From Streptomyces sp. WMMB 322 (GTDB lineage: Bacteria > Actinomycetota > Actinomycetes > Streptomycetales > Streptomycetaceae), in NCBI RefSeq assembly GCF_900090145.1, contig NZ_FMHI01000020.1, forward strand, positions 90,178-154,177: a stretch of 64,000 bases of DNA, given 5' to 3'. The first letter of the stretch is position 1; each line of letters starts with the position of its first letter. The position numbers were made by a program, and so were the translations under genes. A model generated the notes under the pieces. It was given only the letters and a program-made list of their open reading frames with translations. It did no database searches and was not told the DNA's origin. This document shows positions 50,645-59,070 of the stretch, one piece after another.

Positions 50645-51589
50645 TTAGCGGTCACTCCCCGCAGAAGCGTCAGCCAGCGCGCTAGCGCCACCGACGATCT
50701 CGCTGATTTCCTGGGTGATGTCGGCCTGGCGGGCCGCGTTGGCAAGCCGCGTCAGCGACTTGATGAGGTCTTCGGCGTTGTCCGTCGCCGACTTCATCGC
50801 ACGGCGCGTGGCTGCGTGCTTGGAAGCGGCGGCCTGCAACAGAGCGTTGTAGACGCGGCTCTCGACGTACCGCGGCAGCAGCGCGTCGAGCACCTCCTCC
50901 GCCGACGGCTCGAAGTCGAAGAGCGGACGGACCTCCGGGCCTCGCTTGATGTTCTCCTGGATGACCTCCGCCGACTCCTCCGCGGTCGACTTCATGCTGA
51001 GCGGCAGCATCCGGTCGTCGACCGGGGTCTGCGTCATCATGGAGACGAACTCGGTGTAGACGATGTGGAGTTCGTCCACGCCGTTCTCCGCGCCCGTGTC
51101 CGCCGTGATCGCTTCGATCAGCGGCGCGGCCACGGCCTTGGCGTCCGCGTAGGTCGGGTTGTCGGTGAACCCGCTCCAGGATTCCTTGATCGCCCGCTCA
51201 CGGAAGCGGTAGTACGTCACACCGCGGGTGCCCACGATGTAGTTGACGACTTCCTTGCCCTCGCCGATCAGCCGGTTCGTCAGCCGGTCGGCCGCCTTGA
51301 TGGCGTTGGAGTTGTAGCCGCCCGCCAGACCGCGGTCGCTCACGATGAGCAGCACCGCAGCCCGGGTCGGACGCTCGACCTCCGTGGTGAGAGCGTGCTT
51401 CACGTTCGAGCCGGTGGCGACCGCGCGCACGGCGTTGGTCAGCTCCGTGGCGTACGGCTCGGAGGCCGCCACCCGGCGCTGCGCCTTGATGATGCGCGAC
51501 GCGGCGATCATCTCCATCGCCCTGGTGATCTTCTTGGTCGCCGTGACGGACTTGATCCGCCGCTTGTAGACCCTGGTCTTGGCGCCCAC
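50645..51589 (-). CDS. atpG: ATP synthase F1 gamma subunit
   Basis: This is the 314-residue rotor shaft of F1. The N-terminal coiled-coil helix (MGAKTRVYKRRIKSVTATKK) and the C-terminal helix (ASKHAATRRAMKSATDNAED) form the central stalk. Between them lies the Rossmann-like part with VSDRGLAGGYNSNAI. The protein is slightly longer than E. coli gamma, as usual in actinobacteria. It starts with GTG at 51589, 3 nt after the atpA stop. Confidence 0.96.
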   Translation of the reverse strand: MGAKTRVYKRRIKSVTATKKITRAMEMIAASRIIKAQRRVAASEPYATELTNAVRAVATGSNVKHALTTEVERPTRAAVLLIVSDRGLAGGYNSNAIKAADRLTNRLIGEGKEVVNYIVGTRGVTYYRFRERAIKESWSGFTDNPTYADAKAVAAPLIEAITADTGAENGVDELHIVYTEFVSMMTQTPVDDRMLPLSMKSTAEESAEVIQENIKRGPEVRPLFDFEPSAEEVLDALLPRYVESRVYNALLQAAASKHAATRRAMKSATDNAEDLIKSLTRLANAARQADITQEISEIVGGASALADASAGSDR

Positions 51590-51592
51590 GGC

Positions 51593-53164
51593 TCAGTCCT
51601 CGCCCAGCAGCTTGCCGTCCGAGGTCTCGAACTGCTTCTTGAAGGCGTCCACCGCGTCACCGAGGGCCTGGACCGTGTCGTCGGACATCTTGCCGCCCTC
51701 GACGATGCTGGTCAGCAGCCCCTTGTGCTCGCGGTGCATGTACTCCAGCAGCTCACGCTCGAAGCGGCGGATGTCCTCGACGGGCACATCGTCCATCTTG
51801 CCGTTGGTGCCGGACCAGACGGAGACGACCTGGTCCTCGGTCGAGAACGGGTTGTACTGCGGCTGCTTGAGCAGCTCGGTCATCCGCTTGCCGCGCTCCA
51901 GGGCGCCCTTCGAGGCGTCGTCCAGGTCGGAACCGAAGGCGGCGAACGCCTCCAGCTCGCGGTACTGGGCGAGGTCCACACGGAGCGAACCGGTGATCTG
52001 CCGGATCGCCTTGTGCTGGGCGGAGCCACCGACACGGGAGACCGAGATACCGACGTTCAGCGCGGGCCGCTGGCCGGCGTTGAAGAGGTCGGACTCCAGG
52101 AAGCACTGGCCGTCGGTGATGGAGATGACGTTGGTCGGAATGAACGCCGAGACGTCGTTCGCCTTCGTCTCGACGATCGGCAGACCCGTCATCGAGCCCG
52201 CACCCATGTCGTCGGAGAGCTTGGCGCAGCGCTCCAGCAGGCGGGAGTGCAGGTAGAAGACGTCGCCCGGGTAGGCCTCACGGCCCGGCGGGCGGCGCAG
52301 CAGCAGGGAAACGGCGCGGTAGGCGTCGGCCTGCTTGGTCAGGTCGTCGAAGATGACCAGGACGTGCTTGCCCTGGTACATCCAGTGCTGGCCGATGGCG
52401 CTGCCGGTGTACGGGGCGATGTACTTGAAGCCGGCCGGGTCGGATGCCGGGGCCGCCACGATCGTCGTGTACTCGAGCGCACCGGCCTCCTCCAGGGCGC
52501 CGCGCACGGACGCGATGGTGGAGCCCTTCTGGCCGATGGCGACGTAGATGCAGCGGACCTGCTTCTCCGGGTCGCCCGAGCGCCAGTTGTCGCGCTGGTT
52601 GATGATCGTGTCGACGCACAGCGCGGTCTTGCCCGTCTGGCGGTCGCCGATGACCAGCTGACGCTGGCCACGGCCGATGGGGGTCATGGTGTCGACGGCC
52701 TTGTAGCCCGTCTCCATCGGCTCGTGGACCGACTTGCGCTGCATGACCGAGGGGGCCTGCAGCTCGAGGGCGCGGCGGCCCTCGGACTCGATCTCACCGA
52801 GGCCGTCGACCGGGGCGCCCAGCGGGTCCACGACGCGGCCGAGGTAGCCGTCGCCGACCGGAACCGACAGGACCTCGCCGGTGCGGCGCACCTGCTGGCC
52901 CTCCTCGATGCCGCTGAACTCACCGAGGACCACCGCGCCGACCTCGCGCTCCTCGAGGTTGAGGGCCAGGCCGAGGGTGCCGTCCTCGAACTTCAGCAGC
53001 TCGTTCGCCATGGCCGAGGGCAGTCCCTCGACCTTCGCGATGCCGTCTCCGGCAACGCTGACCGTCCCGACCTCTTCGCGCGAGGCCGCGTCCGGCTCGT
53101 ACGACTGGACGAAATTCTCCAGCGCGTCCCGGATCTCATCCGGCCGGATCGTGAGCTCCGCCAT
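51593..53164 (-). CDS. atpA: ATP synthase F1 alpha subunit
   Basis: This is the 523-residue non-catalytic nucleotide-binding subunit. Walker A is GDRQTGKT, Walker B is VLVIFDDLTKQADAYR, and the catalytic-site Arg region VGGSAQHKAIRQITGSLR is present. The ATG at 53164 matches the family start MAELTIRPDEI; upstream in-frame codons lack conservation. A hairpin lies in the 148-nt gap between atpH and atpA and may affect translation. Confidence 0.97.
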   Translation of the reverse strand: MAELTIRPDEIRDALENFVQSYEPDAASREEVGTVSVAGDGIAKVEGLPSAMANELLKFEDGTLGLALNLEEREVGAVVLGEFSGIEEGQQVRRTGEVLSVPVGDGYLGRVVDPLGAPVDGLGEIESEGRRALELQAPSVMQRKSVHEPMETGYKAVDTMTPIGRGQRQLVIGDRQTGKTALCVDTIINQRDNWRSGDPEKQVRCIYVAIGQKGSTIASVRGALEEAGALEYTTIVAAPASDPAGFKYIAPYTGSAIGQHWMYQGKHVLVIFDDLTKQADAYRAVSLLLRRPPGREAYPGDVFYLHSRLLERCAKLSDDMGAGSMTGLPIVETKANDVSAFIPTNVISITDGQCFLESDLFNAGQRPALNVGISVSRVGGSAQHKAIRQITGSLRVDLAQYRELEAFAAFGSDLDDASKGALERGKRMTELLKQPQYNPFSTEDQVVSVWSGTNGKMDDVPVEDIRRFERELLEYMHREHKGLLTSIVEGGKMSDDTVQALGDAVDAFKKQFETSDGKLLGED

Positions 53165-53184
53165 CTGGGTTCCCTGCTCTCCTT

Positions 53185-53216
53185 GTTGGGACCGTATCGA
53201 TCTTCTACGGCCCAAC
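53185..53216 (-). promoter_or_regulatory. Hairpin in the atpH-atpA gap
   Basis: GTTGGG(A)CCGTA pairs with TACGGCCCAAC around a 9-nt loop, with one bulge. It sits 21 nt upstream of the atpA start on the mRNA. It could protect or process the message so that alpha is made in excess over delta. Confidence 0.4.
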
Positions 53217-53312
53217 TCGGGCCGCTAAGTGATGCTGTTGAGTTGGTGTCTGCGGCTGAGCGCCGGCCGCGTGTGCCGGACCGCCGGTGCCGCCGGTGCT
53301 CCGCGCCGGCCG

Positions 53313-54128
53313 TCAGCCGGCCATACGGCGCTCCGCCTCGCTGAGGCGGTCCGCGATGGAGCCGTTGATGACCTCGTCTCCGATGCGCACCGTGATGCCG
53401 CCGAGGACCTCGGGGTCCACGTCGAGGTTCAGGTGCATCCGGCGTCCGTAGAGCCGCGCAAGCACCGATCCGAGACGTTCCTTCTGCTGGTCGCTGAGCG
53501 GCACCGCCGAGGTGACGATCGCCACCGAGCGGTCCCGGCGCTCCGCGGCCAGCTTGGAGAGGCCCTCGATCCCGGCTTCAAGGCTACGTCCACGGGGCTG
53601 GCTCACGAGACGCGTCACCAGGCGCTCCGTGGCGGGCCGCACCTTGCCGCCGAGCAGCGTCTGCACCAGCCGCGCCTTAGCCTCGGGGTCGGCGCTGGGG
53701 TTGGCCAGCGCCGCCCGCAGGTCGGGCGCGGAGGCGACGGTGCGGGAGAAGCGGAACAGCTCGTCCTCGGTCTCCTCCAGCGAACCGGCCCGCTCGGCGG
53801 CGACGAGGTCGGCGGAGTCCGCCAGCTCCTCGGTCGCGTCGACCAGGTCGCGGGGCGCGGACCAGCGGGAGCGCACCATGCCGGAGACCAGGTCGACGGT
53901 CGGGCCGCCGACCCGGTCGCCGAGCACGGTCCTGACCAGCTCGGCCTTCTGCTCCCCGCTGCGCGACGGGTCCGCGAGGACCCGCCGCAGCCTGACCTCG
54001 CGGTCGAGCAGCCCCGTCACGGCGGCCAGCTCGTCGGCGAGCTGCGTGGCGTCGACCGAGGTGTTGTCGGTCAGCGCCGTGAGGCTCTCGCGTGCGGCGG
54101 CCTGTGCGTCACGGCTCGCGCCGTTCAT
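53313..54128 (-). CDS. atpH: ATP synthase delta subunit
   Basis: This is a 271-residue delta subunit, which links F1 to the peripheral stalk. It is about 90 residues longer than E. coli delta, the normal actinobacterial form with an N-terminal extension. Conserved parts include LRRVLADPSRSGEQKAELVR and the C-terminal VDPEVLGGITVRIGDEVING. ATGA overlaps the end of atpF. The following gap of 148 nt before atpA is the largest within the F1 genes. Confidence 0.93.
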   Translation of the reverse strand: MNGASRDAQAAARESLTALTDNTSVDATQLADELAAVTGLLDREVRLRRVLADPSRSGEQKAELVRTVLGDRVGGPTVDLVSGMVRSRWSAPRDLVDATEELADSADLVAAERAGSLEETEDELFRFSRTVASAPDLRAALANPSADPEAKARLVQTLLGGKVRPATERLVTRLVSQPRGRSLEAGIEGLSKLAAERRDRSVAIVTSAVPLSDQQKERLGSVLARLYGRRMHLNLDVDPEVLGGITVRIGDEVINGSIADRLSEAERRMAG

Positions 54129-54667
54129 CGGGCGGCCTCGGCCTTCTCCTCGAGGTCGTCGAGGAAGCGGTCGATCGTCCGGCTCTGGCGGGCGTGCTCC
54201 TCGAGGGACTCCCCGACGAGCTTGCCTGCCAGGTCCGTGGCGAGCTTGCCCACGTCCTGACGCAGTGCCAGCGCGGCCTGCTTGCGGTCGGCCTCGATCT
54301 GGGCGTGGCCGGCCGCGATGATCTCCTCGCGCTGGCGCTGGCCCTCCGCACGCATCTCCGCGATGAGGGTGGCGCCCTGCTCCTGCGCTTCGGAGCGCAG
54401 CCGGGCGGCCTCGTGCCGGGCCTCGGCGAGCTGGTCCTTGTACTGCTTGAGGACCTCGGCAGCTTCTTGCTGGGCCGCCTCGGCCTGCTCGATACCGCCC
54501 TCGATGGCCTCGCGACGCTCTTCCAGAACCTTGTTGATGTTCGGGAGGAGCTTCTTCCAGAGGAAGAAGAAGACGATGGCGAATGCGACCAGGCCGATGA
54601 CGAGCTCTGGGAGCGGCGGGACGAGAGGGTTCTGCTTCTCGGCCGCCATGTTTACCAGGGCGATCAC
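54125..54667 (-). CDS. atpF: ATP synthase F0 subunit b
   Basis: This is the 180-residue peripheral stalk protein. One N-terminal membrane helix (ELVIGLVAFAIVFFFLWKKL) is followed by a long charged coiled coil (LEERREAIEGGIEQAEAA...EARHEAARLRSEAQEQGA). I chose the GTG at 54667 because AAAGG lies 7 nt upstream and actinobacterial homologues have a similar short lead-in before the AAE segment. An in-frame ATG at 54649 is the alternative. Confidence 0.94.
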   Translation of the reverse strand: MIALVNMAAEKQNPLVPPLPELVIGLVAFAIVFFFLWKKLLPNINKVLEERREAIEGGIEQAEAAQQEAAEVLKQYKDQLAEARHEAARLRSEAQEQGATLIAEMRAEGQRQREEIIAAGHAQIEADRKQAALALRQDVGKLATDLAGKLVGESLEEHARQSRTIDRFLDDLEEKAEAAR

Positions 54668-54708
54668 ATCAGTGCCTTTCGACGAGTATTTCGGTCAGTG
54701 AGCGACGA

Positions 54709-54945
54709 TCACGGACCGTAGACGAACGGCATGACAATGCCGATCAGGGCCAGCGCCTCACAGAAGGCGAAACCGAGGATCTGGTTCTGACGGATCAGAC
54801 CAGCGGCTTCGGGCTGGCGGGCGAGCGCCTGGGTGCCGTTTCCGAAGACGATGCCGACGCCGATGCCCGGGCCGATGGCGGCGAGGCCGTAGCCGACGGA
54901 GCCGAGGGAGCCGCTGACAGCAGCGAGGTTCTGGAGAGCGGACAT
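54709..54945 (-). CDS. atpE: ATP synthase F0 subunit c
   Basis: This is the 78-residue proteolipid of the rotor ring, with two membrane helices joined by the polar loop RQPEA (Arg43-Gln44-Pro45). The proton-binding carboxylate is Glu63 (FAFCEALAL). The Gly-rich first helix (GIGVGIVFGNG) packs the ring. The ATG at 54945 follows GAAGGAAG. A small hairpin (54972-54992) lies in the upstream gap after atpB and may enhance the high translation this subunit needs. Confidence 0.96.
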   Translation of the reverse strand: MSALQNLAAVSGSLGSVGYGLAAIGPGIGVGIVFGNGTQALARQPEAAGLIRQNQILGFAFCEALALIGIVMPFVYGP

Positions 54946-55027
54946 GCCGTTTCTTCCTTCTGTTTCACGGGCCGGTGGGGGTTGGCCACCGGACAGCCAG
55001 GTGGTCGTGTACGTACGGGAGTTGGTC

Positions 55028-55843
55028 TCAGTGGTGTTCGGCGAGCGCACCCTGGATGTAGCTGCACGCCAGGAGGACGAAGACGTAAGCCTGGACGGCC
55101 TGGATGAACAGCTCGAAGGCCGTCATCGCGATGGTCATCAGGAACGAGACGCCCGCGTAGGCGATCCCGATGCCGTTGAGCATGTACCAGGTGGCGATCG
55201 TGAACATCACGATCAGCAGGTGACCGGCGAACATGTTGGCGAAGAGCCGGACCGCGTGCGTGAAGGGACGCACGAGCAGGTTCGAGAAGAACTCGATGGT
55301 CATGCTCATCGGGAGCACCGGGCCGAGAGACTTGTCGTAGCCGGTGAAGTTCTTGAACGCGCCGACCACGCCGTGCCGCTTGAAGGTCAGCGAGACCCAC
55401 AGGATGTAGACGATCAGAGCCAGACCCATGGGGTAGGAGATGATCGACGTCACCGGGAACTGGGCGAGGGGGATGACCGACCAGAGGTTCATCACCCAGA
55501 CGAAGAAGAACAGGGCGACCATGAGGGGGACGTACTTCTCGCCCTCCTTCTTGCCGATGGTCTCGTAGACGATGCCGCGGCGGATGAAGTCGTATCCGGC
55601 CTCGCCGATCATCTGGAGCTTGCCCGGCACGATCTTCGGCTTGCTGAACGCGGCCCAGAAGAACCAGAGGATCGCGATGGTGCCCAACACCGCCAGCAGC
55701 ATGGTCTTGTTGATGTCGACGCCGCCGACTGTGGCGATCGGTTTGAACACGAAGGAGTGCAGGCCCGGCGAGACTTCATTGAAGCCACATCCACCGAAGA
55801 GGTGGCAATCGGTCTCGAAGGCGAGCATCTGGTCAGCACTCAC
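55028..55843 (-). CDS. atpB: ATP synthase F0 subunit a
   Basis: This 271-residue membrane protein forms the proton half-channels. The essential Arg lies in THAVRLFANMFAGHLL, and the last helices (FELFIQAVQAYVFVLLACSY) are typical. I chose the GTG at 55843 because AAGGAG lies 6 nt upstream. An in-frame ATG at 55861 would put that ribosome site inside the gene. A 246-nt gap separates it from atpI. Confidence 0.94.
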   Translation of the reverse strand: MSADQMLAFETDCHLFGGCGFNEVSPGLHSFVFKPIATVGGVDINKTMLLAVLGTIAILWFFWAAFSKPKIVPGKLQMIGEAGYDFIRRGIVYETIGKKEGEKYVPLMVALFFFVWVMNLWSVIPLAQFPVTSIISYPMGLALIVYILWVSLTFKRHGVVGAFKNFTGYDKSLGPVLPMSMTIEFFSNLLVRPFTHAVRLFANMFAGHLLIVMFTIATWYMLNGIGIAYAGVSFLMTIAMTAFELFIQAVQAYVFVLLACSYIQGALAEHH

Positions 55844-56089
55844 CGCGAGCTCCTTCTGCATGGCGCATGGATACGGCTACCTCGATGTGTCGGCGCGGCG
55901 CACGGCCACGGAGCGGCACTGGACTGTTCTGACGAATATGGGGGCGCCGACCGGTCACCGGGCGGGACCGCCCGTTCCGTTCCGGGGAACGGGAGGACTC
56001 GGCCGCCTGCGCCTGCTGCACCGCAGCTGGGACGGGACGATAGCAGTTGCCGAAGCGGTTGCTTATCCCGGCCCTACACCCACCGCGGA

Positions 56090-56530
56090 TCACGAATTCG
56101 CGCCGGTCGGAGCGGTCTTCGTGTCACCACCGGAGGGTTCCGGCTCCACATAAAGGATCTTGGCCTTCGTGTGTGCCCGGGCCTGCGCGGCGACCCACAC
56201 CAGGGAGGCGGCCAGCAGCGAGAAGCCGAACGCCTTGGTGTTGAAGAGCGTCGTGTCCTTGAACGCCATCAACACCACACCGAGGAGGAGGATCTGCGTC
56301 GTGTAGAGCAGCAGACCCATCGCCTGGAAGAGGTGCGGCAGTGACTTCGCGATGTGCTGGAGCACGCCGAGGCCGATCCCCATGAAAAGGATCACCACGG
56401 CGGCGCCGACCACCGCACCGATCACACCCTTGCCGCCCGCGAGCACACTGCTCACGACCGCGGCCACGGCACCTGCGAGGGCGGTCGGGACGGCGCACTG
56501 CACGAGCATGCGGGCGTCGTTCGACTGCAT
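56090..56530 (-). CDS. atpI: AtpI-like ATP synthase accessory protein
   Basis: This 146-residue membrane protein with four predicted helices (CAVPTALAGAVAAVVSSVLAG, GVVGAAVVILFMGIGLGVL, MGLLLYTTQILLLGVVLMAF and ALLAASLVWVAAQA-like) begins the atp operon. AtpI proteins assist c-ring assembly and possibly Mg2+ uptake in other bacteria. The C-terminus is hydrophilic. The ATG at 56530 follows a weak GGAG region. A Crp-like site lies 122-135 nt upstream. Confidence 0.85.
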   Translation of the reverse strand: MQSNDARMLVQCAVPTALAGAVAAVVSSVLAGGKGVIGAVVGAAVVILFMGIGLGVLQHIAKSLPHLFQAMGLLLYTTQILLLGVVLMAFKDTTLFNTKAFGFSLLAASLVWVAAQARAHTKAKILYVEPEPSGGDTKTAPTGANS

Positions 56531-56651
56531 GGGAGTTGCTCCGGAAGATCGGGGGCGTCTGTCGTCGGGGACGACCGTCTCCCCGGCGAGGAGATGCGGA
56601 ACCGCACCAAGGACCTTCGCATTACGGTCCTTCGGCCCCGTCGCCGGGTTT

Positions 56652-56665
56652 CGTGAACGCTATCA
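56652..56665. promoter_or_regulatory. Crp/Fnr-type operator upstream of atpI
   Basis: On the minus strand the sequence is GTGATAGCGTTCAC, a perfect GTGA-N6-TCAC site. It lies inside TTTGTGA...TCACGAAA, a longer near-palindrome. The surrounding 60 nt are AT-rich, as expected for the atp operon promoter. It fits the Streptomyces Crp consensus as I recall it. Confidence 0.5.
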
Positions 56666-56689
56666 CAAACTATTTGATGAGGTCTTTAC

Positions 56690-58117
56690 CTACTTGGTGT
56701 GCTCGCCGTCACACGCGGGCTCCGAACTCCGGGCGCTGCGCTGACCGTTGCGGCCGATCGCGGTGGCCCCGTTGAGCCCCGCGAATGCGGGCTGAGGTGC
56801 ATCTTCGGCCTTTTCCGTTTTCTCCTTCTCCGCCACCTCGGCCGAATTTCCGCTGCTCGCGGTGAATTTCGCATTCTGCTCGATATCACCCAAAGCAGGT
56901 GAATCGGGCGAAGTGTTCGATCCGTCATCGGTCCCGTCCGCGCTCTCTGCCTCACGCCGGTAGCGCGGCGGCACGAACGCGTACGCCCACCGCGGCACTT
57001 GCGGCGTGAAGCGCGGCAGCAGCAGCACCACGAGGCCCACAGCGCTCAGCAGGACGATCGCGAGCACGATCCCGAGGCTGGCGGACTGCACCGAGAACGC
57101 GACCGCCCCGAAGGCGATCAGCGCCGACCAGAAGTACATGATCAGCACCGCGCGGCTGTGCGAGTGCCCGATCTCCAGCAGCCGGTGGTGCAGGTGACCC
57201 TTGTCCGCCGCGAACGGCGACTCCCCCCGCCAGGTCCGGCGGACGATCGCCAGCACCAGGTCGGCGACGGGGATCGCGATGATCGTCAACGGCAGCAGCA
57301 GAGGCATGTACAGCGGCACCATCGTGTGCACCGCGGACCGTTCGGAGCCGGTGTGCTGCACCATGAGGTCCGGGTCGACCTGGCCGGTGATCGAGACCGC
57401 GCCCGCGGCCAGCACGAGACCGATCAGCATCGATCCCGAATCGCCCATGAAGATGCGCGCCGGGTGCATGTTGTGCGGCAGGAAGCCCAGGCACATGCCC
57501 ATCAGAAGGACGGCGAAGAGCGTGGCCGGCGCTGCCGCCTCGACGCCGTAGCCGTACCAGATCCGGTAGGCGTACATGAAGAACGCCGCGGCGGCGATGG
57601 TGACCATGCCCGAGGCCAGACCGTCCAGGCCGTCCACGAAGTTCACGGCGTTGATGGTGATCACGACGAGTGCGACCGTCAGCAGCGTGCCCTGGAGCTG
57701 GGTCAGCGCCACGTTTCCCACACCCGGGACCGGCAGCCACAGGATCGTGAGGCCCTGAAGGACCATGACGCCCGCGGCGATCATCTGACCGCCAAGCTTG
57801 ACCAGCGCATCGACGCCCCACTTGTCGTCCAGGACGCCCAGGAGCCAGATCAGGCCGGCGCCGGAGAGCAGCGCGCGCGGCTCGTCGGAGAGGATGAACA
57901 GCTCGCCGATGTTGGTGAGTTGGGAGGCGACCAGAAGCCCCGCGCACAGGCCGCCGAACATCGCGATGCCGCCGAGACGCGGCGTCGGTTCGCGGTGCAC
58001 ATCGCGCGCCCTGATCTGCGGCATCGCCTTCGCCGCGATGGCGAACTTCCGCACCGGCCCGGTCAGCAGATAGGTGACCGCTGCCGCGACACAGAGCGTC
58101 AGCAGATATTCACGCAC
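56690..58117 (-). CDS. MraY/WecA-family glycosyl-1-phosphate transferase
   Basis: This 475-residue polytopic membrane enzyme transfers a sugar-1-phosphate to undecaprenyl or decaprenyl phosphate. About eleven membrane helices carry the catalytic motifs: DDKWGVDALVKLGGQ, NAVNFVDGLDGLASG, MGDSGSMLIG, and the HLHHRLLEIGHSH loop, which contains the His-rich motif of the WecA/TagO branch. The last ~100 residues are hydrophilic and variable. GTG at 58117 is chosen; upstream codons lack conservation. It probably starts a cell-wall glycopolymer or arabinogalactan-like linker. This gene commonly precedes atpI in actinobacteria. Confidence 0.9.
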   Translation of the reverse strand: MREYLLTLCVAAAVTYLLTGPVRKFAIAAKAMPQIRARDVHREPTPRLGGIAMFGGLCAGLLVASQLTNIGELFILSDEPRALLSGAGLIWLLGVLDDKWGVDALVKLGGQMIAAGVMVLQGLTILWLPVPGVGNVALTQLQGTLLTVALVVITINAVNFVDGLDGLASGMVTIAAAAFFMYAYRIWYGYGVEAAAPATLFAVLLMGMCLGFLPHNMHPARIFMGDSGSMLIGLVLAAGAVSITGQVDPDLMVQHTGSERSAVHTMVPLYMPLLLPLTIIAIPVADLVLAIVRRTWRGESPFAADKGHLHHRLLEIGHSHSRAVLIMYFWSALIAFGAVAFSVQSASLGIVLAIVLLSAVGLVVLLLPRFTPQVPRWAYAFVPPRYRREAESADGTDDGSNTSPDSPALGDIEQNAKFTASSGNSAEVAEKEKTEKAEDAPQPAFAGLNGATAIGRNGQRSARSSEPACDGEHTK

Positions 58118-58208
58118 GGGTTCCCCAGGGGTTTCGCTGTTCCTTGGCCCCACACCATAGGACACCTGCGCGGGACCGGCGGTTCCACGTATGCGGACAA
58201 CAGCGCCC

Positions 58209-58919
58209 CTACCGTGCGGGAACGCCCGTCAGAGCGGTGACGACCGGGTCCAGGGCCTTGCTGATCTCGTCGCCCACCGAGCGGAAGTACGGGATGGGGG
58301 CACCGTAGGGATCATGGATCTCGTCCGCCTCCGGGCTGGGCGCCAGCAGCCAGCCGCGCAGGGCCGCCGCGGCCTGGACCAGGGCGTAGGCACGCTCGAC
58401 GACGCCCTCGGCGGAGCGGGGGTCGGGCAGCGTCGCCGCATCTATGGCCCGTACGAGCCGCGTGAACTCCTTCAGCGTGAACGTACGCAGCCCGGCCGAA
58501 TGCCCCATCGAGACGACCTGTGCGCGGTGGTCGCGGGTCGCGGTGAGCACGAGGTCCGCGCGGATCACGTGCTCGTCCAGCAGTTCGCGGCCGCGGAATC
58601 CCTCCGGGTCCGCACCGTGCTCCAGCAGCACCTCGGCCGCGTGATCCTCCATCGGTGCGCCCTCGTGCCCCCACGTGCCGGCGCTCTCCACGAGGATGCC
58701 CCCGCTGCGGCCGTCCCCGAGCCGCTCCTGGAGGGCATGCAGGGTCAGCCGCTCGGTCAGTGGCGAGCGGCAGACGTTGCCGGTGGAGACGTGGAGGATG
58801 CGGAAGGCACCGGCGCGACCCGTGCCGGAGGCCGCGCCCGCGCCCCATGCGGAGCCTGCGCCGCTTATGCCGCCGGGTTCCGCGGTGCCACGCCCGTGCG
58901 GGGTGTTCACTGCAGGCAT
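58209..58919 (-). CDS. Low-molecular-weight protein-tyrosine-phosphatase-like protein, catalytic Cys replaced by Ser
   Basis: This 236-residue protein has the low-molecular-weight PTP fold. Residues 1-38 are a Gly/Ala-rich extension. The phosphate-binding loop is HVSTGNVCRSP (43-53). The nucleophilic Cys of the usual VCxGNxCRSP is Ser45 here, while Cys50, Arg51 and Ser52 remain. The general-acid Asp may be in LPDPRS. Such a change would be expected to abolish normal catalysis, so it may bind phosphoproteins instead. I recall the same STGNVCRSP form in other Streptomyces. It lies between the tsaC and WecA-like genes. Confidence 0.82.
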   Translation of the reverse strand: MPAVNTPHGRGTAEPGGISGAGSAWGAGAASGTGRAGAFRILHVSTGNVCRSPLTERLTLHALQERLGDGRSGGILVESAGTWGHEGAPMEDHAAEVLLEHGADPEGFRGRELLDEHVIRADLVLTATRDHRAQVVSMGHSAGLRTFTLKEFTRLVRAIDAATLPDPRSAEGVVERAYALVQAAAALRGWLLAPSPEADEIHDPYGAPIPYFRSVGDEISKALDPVVTALTGVPAR

Positions 58920-59070
58920 CTCCCGGCCCGCCCGTCCGCGGGACGCTTCCTCCGGCCCCTGCTCCCGGTCCGGCCGGAAGCGCCGGCCGTGCAGCGGCCG
59001 GCCGGGGAGGCGGACCCCGGAGGGCGAGGCGCACCGGAGGGGGCGGGGCCTGCTGCGGCCCTCCTCCCGC

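Noticed and set aside
54944..56344. Plus-strand open frame across atpB and atpI
   Set aside because: It is antisense to atpB and atpI, which have normal motifs; the translation is His/Asp/Arg-rich shadow sequence.
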